A stretch of 64,000 nt of DNA from Piper betle (Eukaryota; Streptophyta; Magnoliopsida; Piperales; Piperaceae), in the NCBI GenBank assembly GCA_033002965.1, contig JAURVB010014977.1, positions 1 to 64,000 on the forward strand, written 5' to 3'. The notes below the pieces were generated by a model. That model worked only from the letters and a program-made list of their open reading frames with translations, ran no database searches and had not been told where the DNA came from. This document shows, one piece after another, positions 24,473 through 38,338 of this stretch. The first letter of the stretch is position 1, and each line of letters opens with the position of its first letter. The position numbers and the translations under genes were made by a program.

Positions 24473-25562
24473 CTATTTACACGACATTGCCATATATAGA
24501 CTACAATAATTAATCCCCATCGTAGAAATCAACATTATATTTACATTTCATGCGTTACAATAAAAATCACACATGACAGATGACATCTCCTGGCATGTGA
24601 CATTCCATAAAAAATACAACATAAATATGAAAAAAAGGCCAAAAATACTATGGACATATCTAAGTCAATAAGAGTCAGGACTGTTCAACTAATGACACCA
24701 TATTAATCAAATCAACAATTGAATGAAGATCAAGACCAGATTAATAAAAATAACCAGTGAAGGTACAATTTCAACTTGGGGGGATTTAATTATCAATCAA
24801 ACCATAACTAAAATATGATTAAAGACCAGTTTAATGAAGAAATTAACATAAACTTGCCAAACCAAACTTTCAACATCTACAATCTTCTTCTTCTTCTACT
24901 TCTTTACTCCATGGAAAGCGAAAGGCCGAGAAATGGCGACGACGCATCCATGCCTGCGCTAGCCGACATTCCCAGACTCCTCCTTCTCTTCCTCCGCTGA
25001 TCCCGCTCCCCGGAGCACCATAAAAATCCCATCTTTTTTTCCATTTCTGGGGGTGTAATCGTCCTGGTGTACTGTGATAGGCCGTGGCAGATTTTGTTTG
25101 GGTTTTTTTGTTCGTAAATTTTGAGTCTTGGGGTGATGAATTTGGTGTTGTTCAGTCCCGGTTTGATGTATATTTTGCTTTATTTTGTGTTCCAATCTCT
25201 TAGCTGCTTCTGTGGTTGATGACTTTTTTCAATTTGATTGTTTTTTGTTTGGTTGATGTTTTTTTATCTTTTTGAGCTTTGTACTTTGTGAGAAGGTGCT
25301 GCTTGGGTACAGTGGCAATGCGGATTGGTTGACTTTGGGGGCGAATTTATGGTCGCTGTTTGAGTAGACGTGTGAAAGGTCGGTTGCTGATCTTTCTTGT
25401 GCACTGTTCTGCACACAATGTTTCAGAAGAAGCAACAGTTCTTGTTGTGTAGATCTTTGCCATTCATTGGATGTTTGATCTAGTTTAGCAATTTTTGATG
25501 CTCTAATCTGTCTTTTTTTTGTTGAAGTAGTTTGATCATCCATTTTTTTTTGGGGTACCATA
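24471..25562 (+). other. Intergenic DNA and probable 5' leader of the kinase gene
   Basis: Mostly AT-rich. 24885-25030 has a CTT-rich run and a GC-richer block that looks like a transcribed leader, and 25030-25560 is T-rich like a leader intron. An upstream ATG at 24911 opens a short frame (MESERPRNGDD...) that could be an upstream ORF. No transcript evidence. Confidence 0.35.
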
Positions 25563-28500
25563 ATGGGGTGTATTGCATCCAAGCAGGCTGTGACGCCTGC
25601 TTTTGATCACTCCGGTTCTTCTCTTGATAACTCATCTAGCCTGTTGTCATCTTCGTTGAGGAATAGGTCGTACAGGTCCACTTGTGATGGGAAAAAGGGG
25701 GAGGGATCTGTGGATGGGCATGAGTTGGTGGAAGGGTCCAAGGGAGGGAGCTCTCGTGCATCTTATTCCTCTAGTTTTAGATTGGGGAATTTGACAAAAT
25801 ACATTGAAGGGGAGCAGGTAGCTGCTGGTTGGCCCTCTTGGCTCTCTGCTGTTGCCGGCGAAGCAATCCACGGCTGGATTCCTCTTAGCGCCGACTCTTA
25901 TGAGAAACTGGAAAAGGTAACTGGGACTCAAGCTGTGTTTATGCATTTTGTGTTCTTGATTATGACCTGGTTTGTTTACAATTCTAGGCTGTGTAAGTTC
26001 CTTTGTGGCAACTAAAATTCACAATCGTATTATTTATTAGTTGTAGAACCTCAAGATTGTAAGATACCAATTTGGTTGCAATGACCTTTTTAGATTAATT
26101 TGACTTCTTTTAGTGTCTGCCTAAAAAATTGAATTGGTTCCTATCAATGCCTTTTAATTGGATATTTTTGAAGATTAAACTTATTTAATTTAGATACTGA
26201 AGTAATATAAAATTACTTACTTCGTGTATAGGCAGCAGAAATTGGACCTCTGGTCTAGATAAAATTACAAATTAGAAATTATCTAATTTGCTCGTCAGAG
26301 TTGTCTCATATGAATAATTCAAACTAATAAAAATGTGTTGAACCGGTCACACATTTATAGAGTGTGAGGAGGTGTCATCTAATAGTAACATCGTTTGGTC
26401 TCCTAACTTCTCATCAGAAAGTTGTTACCTTTAAGAGAGGTGTAACCTTTTGTTAATAATTAGAAATTAAATAATAATTTCTAACAATTGTAGTTTGGAA
26501 AATTTCTGTGCTCCCATCTGAATGTGGTAAAATTTGATGGCTTTGTAAGATAGGGCAAGGTACATACAGCAATGTGTTCCGTGCTCGTGATGTAAATAGT
26601 GGAGCTATAGTGGCCTTAAAGAAGGTTCGGTTTGACAATTTTGATCCTGAAAGTGTGAGGTTTATGTCGCGGGAAATTCAGATTCTTCGAAGATTGGATC
26701 ATCCAAATATTGTGAAATTGGACGGCCTGATTACTTCCAGGTTCTCATGTAGCATATATCTTGTATTTGAATACATGGAGCACGATCTTTCTGGGTTATC
26801 CTCCTGTCCTGACATCCAATTCAGTGAATCTCAGGTTTGTTGATGTTTTAGATTTGTAGTTTATTTCCAAATTACCATTTTTTTTATAAAATAAGTTGTA
26901 CATTAATTATCAGAAAATGATGGCTTTACCCAACTTGACTTCCTTGCAAAAAATGATTTTTATTTTCAGTTGGGCATTTTGTGGTAGTTACTGTTGGCTA
27001 TATTTGCTTGCCCTCTGACTTGGTACTTACCATTTTATAGGTTAAGTGCTACTTGCAGCAGCTACTACTGGGTCTAGATCATTGCCATTCTCGTGGCATT
27101 ATGCACCGGGACATCAAATGTTCAAATCTCCTTGTAAACAATGAAGGGATATTGAAAATTGCTGATTTTGGCCTTGCCAATTTTTGCAATCCTGTTCAGA
27201 ATCAACCTCTGACTAGTCGTGTCGTTACACTCTGGTATCGCCCACCTGAGTTGCTCTTGGGATCTACTGATTACAATGCTTCTGTCGATTTGTGGAGTGT
27301 TGGCTGTGTTTTTGCAGAACTGTTCTTTGGAAAGCCTATACTACAGGGGAGAACTGAGGTTATTGTCATATAAAACTTTTTTTGTTTTTTGTCTGTCAAA
27401 AGTAAAAATGTGTCTTTGATTAGTGTCTTAACTAGTTTTTTTAATTCTCTATTTTCTGTGCTAATAGTAATTTTTTTCCAGAAAAAGGATAGGTGGGTTT
27501 CCCTGAAATTTGCTTGTCCTTTACCATAATTTAGGTGAAACACAATCAACAGGGAAACCCGTTAATGTAATTGATTATACAAATCAAAATTTATGTGGAG
27601 ATGAAGGAGGTGACTAGAAGGGGGGAGGGGGGTCAAATCATCTTGGTATTTATTAATGCCAAAGACATTTTTTTCCCAAAACATTAATACTTTGAGATGG
27701 TGTTGTAAATTGAACTATTTTCTATTGGCCATGCATATCAAAAGCTGCATATTTTTTTATTTGACCTGATTTTTCAACAGCACTTCATCCATTTGTCAAG
27801 CATTGCATGCCGACCCTTATGTTATATATCTATATGAAAATACTCCTTTTTTCTTAACACATTCTTTTACTAATAGCGGATTGGTGTATGATCTGACTTT
27901 TTTTAGTTGCATTATGCTTCCTGCAGGTTGAACAGTTGCATAAAATATTTAAGCTCTGTGGTTCACCTCCGCAGGAGTACTGGAGAAAATCCAAGCTACC
28001 TAATGCCACTATTTTTAGACCTCAACAGCCATATGAAAGTTCCCTCTGTGAAATATTTAACAAGTTTCCACCTTCAGCTCTGACTTTGATCAAGATCCTT
28101 CTTTCAGTTGAACCATATAAACGGGGATCAGCGTCCTCTGCTCTAAAATCTGAGGTAAAACGCTTGGTTGTTTGATGCAATAATAGGTGTGCTTTAAGGA
28201 GAAGTTGATTAGAATTTACTGGATGAAGTCTTTCCTCGAGTGTTTCTACTTGCAAATGAAGTAGCAATAGCATAGAAGTACCACGTAGTCATGCTTGGTT
28301 TTGTCTTTAGGATCAATTACTAAGCAAAAACAATTGCTTAAAGATTTTGGGAGTACTGTAAATTCTTTGCTAAGACATTTTTTATATAGACTATTAAAGG
28401 AAAAGGTGATAAATATTCTGCCACTTGTTACGCTATTTTGGTCAACCCAATGTAAATTTTTTTAGTATTCCTGCTAATATTTAGTTGTTTGGGTGTTGTA

Positions 28501-30967
28501 CAGTATTTCATCACAAAACCTCATGCATGTGATCCGGCAACATTGCCAAAATATCCGCCCAACAAAGAAATTGATGCAAAGAGTCGTGAAGAGGCGCTTA
28601 GGTGTGTATTTAGCTTTTGATGAATTTTTTATGGGTTTTCAACCTGTTGAGATTTTTTGGGCAGCTTAGTAGAGGACATGATTCCCACATAAAATATCAA
28701 TGAAAAAATATTTTTCATCTGAATGTCCTTGAACACTTGGGATATGAAGTGCATTTCATAACAGTCCATACTACATCACTGCATAGTAAATCTCATGGCT
28801 TCTTCGCAAGCTTTTATGTGACCATATAAAGATATGATCTTTTATAGCAGCACTTCTGGGAACATCAGGAATCCTAATACATTCTCTTTTCTTGAAAATG
28901 CATGCAAATTTGTTTGAGAAAATTATCAATGCTCTAGGTCTGGGCATAAATAAATATGATGTTGTTGTGGAGTAGCTGATTAATGCAATAAAGTCTATGC
29001 CTACGGGTCAGTCTATGATACTTTCCAGGATGAGCAGCATCAAAATTATTTTATATGAACTTTTGGATGACTTCTCAGGAAGAGAGTTCCGACTAAAACA
29101 CGTGGCTTTGGAGCTGCAAGAAGACAAACAAAAGTGCTGAGAAATTCACGGGAAGAAAATATTAATAGCAGACTGGTTCATCAGGTTTGTTCTATTAACC
29201 TCTGAATGTTCCCATCAGCTTCTTTGGCATGTAATATTGATGCCACTGTTATGTAATTTCAGTGAGTTGATCATTTATTCTGAAACTGTACAGGAATTGC
29301 AGATGCTTGATGCTCAAAACAATAAAAAACATCATGGTTCAGTTGTTTATGCACCAAAAATATTGAATATTGTAAATCCAAATGATGAACAAAACAAAGT
29401 TGTTGACGCCACAGAGGCAACTTATCATGCAAAACATAATTCGTTGGGAGATATTCCTTTTTCGGGTCCTCTGGCATCAGGGGGTTTTACATGGGCTAGA
29501 AAACGGAAGGATGACAAGCCAAACTCAAGAACGCATAGTAGATCTAGTTCAAAGGTTATGGGTTCCGGTGCAAAAGATTCTTCCGATCTATCTAGCCTAA
29601 ACAAAGGCGTGCTTTTTGATTCTAAACGGCATGATTCAAATGATCTAATAAAGAGAGTTGTGCTGAAGAGGTTAGAATCCTTTGATCGCTCGTCTGTCTT
29701 TGATAGTGTTTCAGAAATAAGCAATTCTCAGAAAGCGTCTCCAAAGGTTCACAATAAAGTTGAATTGTTTCCCAGAAATTATTTAGTGGTAAGTTTGTAT
29801 TTCAATATGGCTGAGTTGATTTTTTTTTTGATTTAGGTTTGACCTATGATTTATATGGATAATTTAGGGATATAAGGAGGAGAGTGAAAGAGTTGAGTAT
29901 TCAGGGCCATTGTTGTCACAATTAAACAAAGTTGATGAAATGTTGCAACGCAACGAGCGTCGAATTCAATGTAGATCGTGGTTCCAAAAAGGTGAATCTT
30001 ATCCACACTCTTCTCTGATACAGGCTTAAATTTAGATGAGTTTGCATTAAGTTTCCCTGATGCCTGAGGCTATCTCAATATAGGCAGTCTGACATAGAAA
30101 ATGACTGTTTTGTCAACACAATTAGAGATTTCTTACTATATTCAATTTGATTCAACCGTTCTCTGAGCCTGGCAGATGCAATCTTTGTGCACTGGGCTCC
30201 ATATGTGGATTTAGCTTCCGGTTACAAACTCACAATCATAGCAACTGTATAGCTTGTACATTCTGCATATAGTATGCATAAAAGCAATGGGGTTGATCTA
30301 AATTAATCACTTGGAAATATAAAAATCTAAACTAAGGAACCTAAAATAGAGAGACACACAACCAATAATCAATTTATCATCAAATCTTTAAATCTGTTTT
30401 ACATACAAAGAGATTACCTTATAATTATAGGCAAACAAATAAAATACTTTATAACATATTTCCCAACATACACTAAAATTAAAATATGAAGGTTTCATAT
30501 AAATTTTTGGAATAAGAAAGTTACATTAAACGACTTATAATTATAAATACTACTTGTATCAGAACCATTCTTTCTCAGTATTACATTGTTGCCTTTAAAT
30601 TGCCAACGCCTCCTGATGAATGGCTCGATGACTTCCACAGTTTAGTTACTTTTTGATTTTTTACGTGCTCTAATTATAAAAAACTTGAATAAATTGGTTG
30701 AATAAATTGGTTGAAGATTTGGGTTTTGACTTAAAAGTACTTAAAAAAGTGATAATGTAAAATAATGTCTGCAGAATTAGTAATACCTGGCATTCACATT
30801 CTGTGTTAGATCAGTTTATTGTTGTTTTTCTACTTTCTGCCTATTTAACCTCTGGTTCAACTTTTGTATGAATTCAAAATATACTTTTATAGAAGACCAA
30901 TTCATGTTAAGGGGACATTCATGACGAAAAATTTGCTGCAGTTGCAGGTGGAAATGAAAGAAAATGA
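25563..30967 (+). CDS. CDK-like Ser/Thr protein kinase, IBS1/At1g54610 type
   Basis: Exons: 25563-25916, 26550-26834, 27041-27358, 27927-28154, 28504-28601, 29079-29184, 29294-29788, 29868-29991, 30948-30967. They join in frame to 675 residues. The protein starts MGCIASK, an N-myristoylation/palmitoylation signal, so membrane attachment is likely. The plant-specific lead-in GEQVAAGWPSWLSAVAGEAI precedes the kinase domain: GQGTYS loop (120-125), Lys142, HRD (235-237), DFG (255-257), then WYRPPELLLG. The regulatory helix reads PESVRFMSREI instead of the PSTAIRE of cell-cycle CDKs. The C-terminal tail has SGPLASGG and ends YSGPLLSQ...SWFQKGGNERK, closely paralleling the end of Arabidopsis IBS1. 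The last 20-base exon was placed by that match and by phase; without it the frame would read on to a stop at 30029. Confidence 0.92.
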
Positions 30968-33900
30968 TAATGCTACCACCACAAACGTTGGCAAAATATT
31001 TGAATTGCAGAAAGCTAGTTGTGCAATTTTGGCCTCTCAGAAAATGAGAAAAGGCTAAAGATCGTTAGTGTTGGCCCAATACATATTTTTTTTACACAAG
31101 ACGATGAAAGAGTAAACAGATATACTTGGAGCTGAAGAGTTGGAAGGGGAAGAAGGCATAATGTACAGAAAGAATTGCTCCCCTATACGGGATATATGTA
31201 GAGAAGTCTCTGCCATGCTACCTTTGCAAGTAGGCGGGAAAAAATTAGCTAGCGCGATCCATACAGTTCTCTGATATCTCCATTGTGGGTGAATCAGGAA
31301 ATCAGAAATTGGTATGGTTATGAAGAATTCATGTTTGCTATCTTTTAAAAGCTATAGCGATGATCTCTGTGGAGATATTGGTGTATTTCTCAATGTGTTC
31401 TGGTTGCTTTTAAAGTGGTTTAGTTTTTTGGCGCTTGTTGTGTCTGCCATCTTCTTTCTTCAACTAGTTTTCTATCTGTATCTTTCAGAACTAACATGGC
31501 CGATGCCTCGAAGAACAGTAATGGCAAGAGATGTTCAAAAACAGTAATGGTTTAGGAAAAAAGGATTTACAAGTAAGCATAAAGCTGTTTGTAAATCAGA
31601 TAATTTTATATTTACTAATCCATCAATCTATTGGCTGGTTTAGGATTTAGGTCTCTTGATACTTTTTCTAGGAGGTGGAAGAGAAAGAATCCAACTAACC
31701 GAGTTTGTAAATGGTTTGGTTACGGCTAATACCCGGTGATTTAAAATTATTTATAAAAAAAATTGTTTATGAGTAACCGTAGAGTGGTATAAGGTTCGAC
31801 TCTGGCTTAGTCAATTATGTTCACCACAAATATTTACCATTCTAAAATTTTTTTACCATAATCGAACTATTAAAGAGTGGACATGGATCCATCTTAAGTG
31901 AGGCTTTCACTGTTTTGCCATCGGTCTACTATATGGTTGAATTTTACCACTTTAGACGTCATAACTGAATAAAGTCAAATAGGGTTAAAATTATAGTTAT
32001 TTAAAATATTTTTTCACTCACAAAATATAATTTTTAACCATCCAAACTATATATAGTTAATTGGTGTTATAAACTATAAGGGAAAAGATACAAGTGATGC
32101 CCAAATGACCTAATTTATGAGAGGGCACACATTGCTTAAAATATAGGTGATGCCAAAAGTGGTCATTATTTATAATTGTCTCTTTAAGTTTTAATAACAT
32201 GTTAAAAGTGACACTTAGGGGTGTCTTTAAGTGACGTGTGTAGTGGGTGTCACTCGAAGTGTCATATTTTTAATTGTTTTGGATTGCAAGAAAGTGTGAG
32301 AAAAAGAAATATATTTTTCATCACCGCGAATAACTTCACAACCATTTTCTCACAAAAAATGAAAAGAATGAGAGAAATTTAGAATGATGACCTACAATTT
32401 CCCCCCTCCTTTTCTAACTAAACATAAGAAAGAAAATGATAAGAACATTATTATTATTTTTTAAATCTATTTTCTTTTATTTTCACACTATCCAAACGGA
32501 CTCTTAATTAACACCTAAAATGATGTTACATAAAATCTCTTAAGTGGCATTTAACTAAGCATCACTTAAAATATTTTAAGCGACCACAAAGCATCATTTT
32601 ATATTGTGGTTGTTATTTTTGTATTTGTTAAGTGATGGCCACTTTGTTCATTACTAAAAAAACCTTAAGTAAATTACCTTAGATGAAAGGAGCCTTCTTT
32701 AGCAATCACCTTAGTCAACTCCTCCATTGATGGATGGTAGACAGGATGGTTAAACGTGTCACTTCAGATTCCTCGATAAAACCCTGGAGACACATACAAC
32801 ACTTGATTTAGTAAATTGACCTAAGTTCGATGAATTATTTCAGGAATGTCATTTTAATCAAGTGTAAATTACAATTTTACTGTAACGATGAAACATTAAA
32901 TGGAAGTATTTACACTTAGCAACGTTACTATTAAAAAGTTAGCGACGTTATCATTAACGATTGAAAATGAATCTCAACAAAACATTCATTTTTCTTCAAT
33001 CCACATGAGTTTTTTCTTCCTTCACGACCTTTTTTTCTCTAAAACCCAAAACCAAAAAAAAACGTCTAACCTTACTTTTATTTCTTTCATACGAAACAAA
33101 TTTATAAAATTTTGATTTTTATTCAAAATAAAATTATTATTTTATGTATTTACGGAGAAGGGACGACCCAACAGGAATAAGGCATACTTGACGTCTTCTT
33201 TTTGATTGACGGTCTATTGTAATCCGTAAATTGGCCATAAGTTAGGATTTGTTATAACAAATGCTCGGAAACATTGAAAAAACTTACTAGTATATATATA
33301 AAGATTGTAAAATAGTAATTAAACGTGATTATATTAAACTGTCCGGAAAATTTTGGAAAGACTTTTGTGTTGGTCGAGCATATATGTCACAGTTAAAGAA
33401 GATGCATGCGATCACAGTCTAGCATTTTTTTCCATATAAAATTTGAAATGTGGACACTATATGATTGCGGTGATATGCGGCCAATAAGGTGTCGTTGATT
33501 GTCAATAATGTTTTATGATCTTTGAAACTAACCACAAGGTACTGGGTCCAGAAGAACATCCCAATTCTGCTGTGGACATGCTATCAATGAAAGTTTCAGA
33601 GCATAAGTTTGGTATTGCCTCCTATATCAAATGCTTCAGCTGAGCTACTCCTGATTTCAGAGGCAAAATAAAATTGAAGGTTAAATCTTCAAGCTCGTTG
33701 ACCAGAAAAGAAGATGAGAGCAACAAAAGGTTAAAAAACATAGAGAGAAAGATCTTAGAGATAGCAAAACAGAGAGGGACCTGCAGTGCTGAACTGCATA
33801 GCCGGTCTCTCTAGTTCCCTCAGCCATGTGGAGAATTCTTATGACTTCCATGGCTCCCTCTTTGCATCAGGACTTTATTGAGTCTTCTTTCGAAGAGGTG

Positions 33901-35161
33901 GATGTTGGTGTCGAATCCCTCGTGCTTATCATGGTGACAATGGCCTCTTACCATCCAGTGACAGTCGATGCGGAAGACACAGTGTTTTTGCAATAGAATA
34001 CAAATAATCCTAAGGAGGTTTGCATGCACTAAACATTTTTATTACCCTTATATTAGGTAGTCAACACTAAATACAATTGTTTAAGTATATACTTAATAGA
34101 AAATCCATAATAATTGCATACAAGTTCCCGTAAGAATAGGGCTGCTGAAAGTTCGATTAAATTTGGTTCGGTTCGTGCTCTCCTCTAAGATATTAAACGA
34201 ATCAAATCTGAACTTGTGCCTACACAAATCGATTCGACTCAAAATTTAATAATTTATATAAGAAATAAAAAATTTTGATTATACTTATCTTAAATTTTTT
34301 TATATAAATATAACTAAATTATAAAATATTATTATATGATATTAAAATTAAATATATTTATACATGATTAAATTATCTTTTATTTATAATTATGCCAAAT
34401 TTGAAATATTTTAATTATAAATTAAATTTTAATATAAATTATATAAAAAGATATTAATAAATACAAATGAAACTAACTTATACTTGATTCAAATTTGAAT
34501 CATCTAAAATACTTTTTAATTTAACTCAAACTCAAAATCAAATGAACTAAACTTAAGTCTCGAACACTGCAAGTATAGTTTTACATGATTTACCAACAAT
34601 TCGCAAGTCACTACAATTATTACTATTTTAGTAACACTGTACGATGTTCATATCCATAAAGTTGAACATACTGATAAGTGCAACTTTGACAGTGAGTAAA
34701 CCTTTTGATAATGTAACACCTTCACCCATGCAGACTGAAAACTGTTGAACCACATCCATTCAGAAACTACCACTTCTCAAAGCAGTAGATAGTTCACCAA
34801 CAGCAATACAGAAGCTCAAGAGAGTCATGTACACACTCTTTTTATTGTTGAAGTTATTAGTTCCTACAAAACGTCAATTTTCCGCATTTCTGAGGACTAA
34901 ACAAATGATACAAAATCTCAGTATCCATGTATGAACAGGGAAAATGATAGATATCCAAAATTCTATTTCATAAGATCAGACAAATAGTATTATTTATAGA
35001 AGTTGATAATTCTGGATAAATTCAAAAGCTTATCGGTGTGATCTTGGACATTTTTTAATCCGACCTGGGATCTGCATTCAAAAACCAAATCTTATACATT
35101 TTAAGGGTTGGGAGAATCAAACATCAGGTTACATGTCAAGGAGTGTACAAGTGATAATGAT
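30968..35161. other. Kinase 3' region and long intergenic stretch
   Basis: 30968 to about 31600 is probably kinase 3' untranslated DNA. 32070-32680 has many AAGTGAYGCC/AAGTGACAC words in both orientations, a pattern seen at subterminal regions of CACTA-type elements, but no CACTA end is visible. 34140-34560 has degenerate GATTCGACTC-like words. No supported gene. Confidence 0.45.
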
Positions 35162-36887
35162 CTATTTCATGCTTTCTTGGTTATCACTTGGCCTTGGAAT
35201 TCTTTTGTACTCGTAATTGTTGATGTCAATCTTCTCCTGCAAGGCCTGTGACACTGAGGCTGTTAGGTAATATCAAAGAGTATGATAAGAAGAAAATTAT
35301 CCCGAGTTTGATGTTTTCCTTTCTAAAGGCACATGTTCAAGTTTGTCATCAGAACACAGAAGGAAGAAATAAGAGTCTATGATCCATATTCACTAGATTA
35401 TACCCTGAGTTCTTCTTCCAGAGAAATTTTCTTTGGTTTGTATCCCAACGGGCCTGTCCTAGAGAGTGCTTTAGTAGTTTCAATTATCTCCCATTCATGA
35501 TCATCTTTAACCTTTGCAACTTCTTTACTGAAAGGTAAACATCGAGGATAAACTTCAAGTATTTGAGCAAAACAAACACAACCGGATCAATGATTTACAG
35601 TATATCAAACAAATATTCCTCAAAAAATAAGCAACCTAATTCCCAGATTAGCATCAGATACAAACATATCTAGTAGACAAAAACAAAATTGTCTCTCACC
35701 AAGTAATCATCAGCCATCCCGTACGATGTATACAGGATAGCATTGTCGCACAAGTGATATCTTTTAACAACATTATAAATCTTGCACTACATTAATTATC
35801 AGAACAGAACTATCAAGGAGGAAGGAATCTTCCTATTCTTATTCTTTCACCGGACACCCTAAGGGTGTTGGGGACATCGACCCTAAATTAGGACCCATAC
35901 GATTACATACAGCAAAATTTTTATGGTCATATGGCCTTACGATCCATGTGATTACAAATGACAAAATTTTTAAGGAGGAAGGAATGTTATGTACATATTA
36001 TTAGTTGATAATGGCTGGGCAATAAGTGGTTAAAATTAGTAGTTGTATATAGGATCGATGATGCAAATGAATCAATTATCTCATGCAATATCATCTTTCT
36101 CCCAAGATCTTTTCTTCTCTTCCCTCCCCTTCGTTCTCTTTTATTCTCATCCTCCTTCACCGACCCCCTTTTCTACTTCTCTAATCACCATCTTCGTCGT
36201 CATCCTGGTTTTCTCTCTAGTTCTTCTCAATCTTCCTCCAACAATCTCCATCACAAACTAATTCCCATAAATATGGCTTCAAACCTTTACTGCAAAGATG
36301 GCCATGGTCATTATTTAAACAAAGTTTTAACCAGGTTATTTCTCTTGTACTTGTTTAATTCGTCAATGCTTTCCCCCATTCCGTCTAATTCTTCTCCCTC
36401 GAATCATTCACCTACGTTCCTGTAGCTAATCTTCCATCAGCCATCTCCTAAGAAAATATACCGGACAACACGCATCGTCGCAGAACAGGCATTTATTTTA
36501 ACAAAGCAACCACAAATCATGCTCCTAACAAATTATCCGAACAAAACAATTTTCGCATACACTATCTAGATAATAACAACATTTATGACTTAAGGGGGTG
36601 ATAACATTTCAAGCCATTGTGTCTGTTTGTGATCAGAGGATGTTCATACGAGCATGCTGCAACATAATTTAACGACCAGAGAAAAAAAAAAGCAAACGTG
36701 CTTGCCTGCCTTGTAGGAGATGAGCAAGACCAATTGCACCAAACACGGTGAGTGAAATGAAGGGGAGCCCGTAACGGACAAACGGGTACCTCCTACCCCA
36801 CCTCTTCAACCGTAAAGCTGGTTGTTGGATCTTGGCATCATGGGATGCTTGAAGCTCCACCCTTTTCGTTGAATCGGGCATCATCAT
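35162..36887 (-). CDS. COX16: COX16 homolog, cytochrome c oxidase assembly factor, mitochondrial
   Basis: COX16 is a small single-pass inner-membrane protein needed to assemble complex IV. Exons on the minus strand: 36706-36887, 35404-35527, 35162-35245, joining in frame to 129 residues. The conserved block [20 protein letters not shown] is followed by one hydrophobic segment (about 38-58) and LLQG, then [21 protein letters not shown] and the tail [14 protein letters not shown], all as in Arabidopsis COX16. Exon 1 ends GGCAG before GCAAGC, so intron 1 (about 1.2 kb) uses a GC donor; no in-frame GT donor fits. The start is the first of three successive ATGs. The N-terminal 25 residues are not conserved, and an upstream exon cannot be excluded. 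Confidence 0.88.
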
Positions 36888-37375
36888 GACATGTCAAGCA
36901 TCAAAATCCCAACATTTGTGCATCCATATCCACTACACCACATGGAACCAATTGATTTAGAAAAAAAATAAAAGAGGGGGCAAGCTACATGAGTTTTGAT
37001 GAATCTATACGCCTAACATATATCGTGTTAAAGCTGGGGGCATAAGAAGGGTGGTCTCAAGCAATGATTTTGATAACCAACATCTAATCCAAAAATCACA
37101 ATTCGTTCGTACGAAGCCGTTCGTCATCCGTACGTTTGATTGGGGGAGGAACAGAGAAGAAGAGGAACCAAACCCTCAAAAGACGCCATCTGCACCGGCC
37201 GTCTCCGTCGCCGTTACTAAACGCTGCCGCCGCTGATCACGCTGATCCGGGCATGTATTCGGCTTCCCAATTAATCTAAACTCCGCCGCCCTCGAGTGAG
37301 CGAAAAGTCGAAACTACCCCTATCATCCAATTCATTTAAAAAAAATATTTAAAAAGATTTTTTTGATAAAAAATG

Positions 37376-37379
<4 letters not shown>
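36888..37379. other. COX16 upstream region
   Basis: Holds a GC-rich segment at about 37130-37310 that may contain the COX16 core promoter or leader on the minus strand. No other gene supported. Confidence 0.35.
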
Positions 37380-37413
<34 letters not shown>

Positions 37414-37459
37414 GGAGTGCTATAGTGCGCTGCAAGTTTTTGCAGCACACCATACGCAT

Positions 37460-38080
37460 GATTTTTCTTCAAGTGTAGAAACCCCAGGACCGGAAGTAGT
37501 AGGATTGGTTCTCATAATAATAATCAAAAGTGAAATATGTCGAAATCGATTGCGAATAATTACCGAATTGAAAAGAAATGGAAATGTCCGATATCAAATG
37601 GGTCGGTTAATTGAATAAGAATGAATAAGAAATAGAAAGTGAGAGTTCGACCGATTTGATTTTGTTAGTACCTTACGACCAAATTCCATTTTTTACTCAT
37701 TCATTGAATGAGTTCATTTTCAAGTTCAACCAACGCCTTTTTTCAAACAAAAAATATCAAGTAGATAAATAAGAATCATGAGAAAAAACAAGTTCTATAG
37801 AAGAAGTTTGTGCTTCCTTTGTTGAAGTAAGGGCAAATGATCTGATTCGAGATTTCATAAGAGTTGATTTAGTGAAGCCCCGCGTTTTGAATACTGGAAA
37901 AAGAAATGGAAAAGAAAAAAATAATATAAAAATTTATATTATATGAATCCTAATATCGTAATTGACTCGGCAAATCTGGAAAAAGAATATTTATTAGATT
38001 AGAGTGGAAAGATATGATCGAAATATACCAAAAAGGGAGTGTGTGCGAGTTGTTTATTTCAAAAAAAGGCTGGATCGAAC
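37460..38080. other. AT-rich insert, probably plastid spacer DNA
   Basis: AT-rich non-coding sequence joined directly to the 16S rRNA piece. Its style (short A/T runs, GGATTCGAGATTTCA-like words) resembles plastid intergenic DNA, but I could not place it at a specific plastid locus. Plastid origin is an inference from composition and position. Confidence 0.4.
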
Positions 38081-38084
38081 CAGC

Positions 38085-38085
38085 C

Positions 38086-38116
<31 letters not shown>

Positions 38117-38232
38117 CAAAGCGAAGAACCTTACCAGGGCTTGACATGCCGCGAATCCTCTTGAAAGAGAGGGGTGCCTTCGGGAACGCGTACACAGGTG
38201 GTGCATGGCTGTCGTCAGCTCGTGCCGTAAGG

Positions 38233-38266
<34 letters not shown>

Positions 38267-38338
38267 GTGTTTAGTTGCCACCATGGGGTTTGGAACCCTG
38301 AACAGACTGCCGGTGATAAGCCGGAGGAAGGTGAGGAT
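38085..38338 (+). pseudogene. rrn16: Plastid 16S rRNA fragment (NUPT)
   Basis: About 254 bp match the 3' third of small-subunit rRNA: AAGCGGTGGAGCATGTGGTT, GCAAAGCGAAGAACCTTACC, the helix around GGCTGTCGTCAGCTCGTG and GTCCCGCAACGAGCGCAACC, ending at GGAAGGTGAGGAT. Plastid rather than mitochondrial origin is suggested by CAGGGCTTGACATGCCGCGA. It is truncated at both ends (roughly E. coli 930-1190), so it cannot be a functional rRNA gene. It ends exactly where the foldback arm begins. Confidence 0.92.

Noticed and set aside
33820..34029. A 69-codon minus-strand frame rich in His and Cys
   Set aside because: No recognisable domain; the opposite strand opens a comparable frame, so neither is supported.
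38085..38338. Functional small-subunit rRNA gene
   Set aside because: Only about 254 bp of roughly 1490 are present and both ends are truncated.
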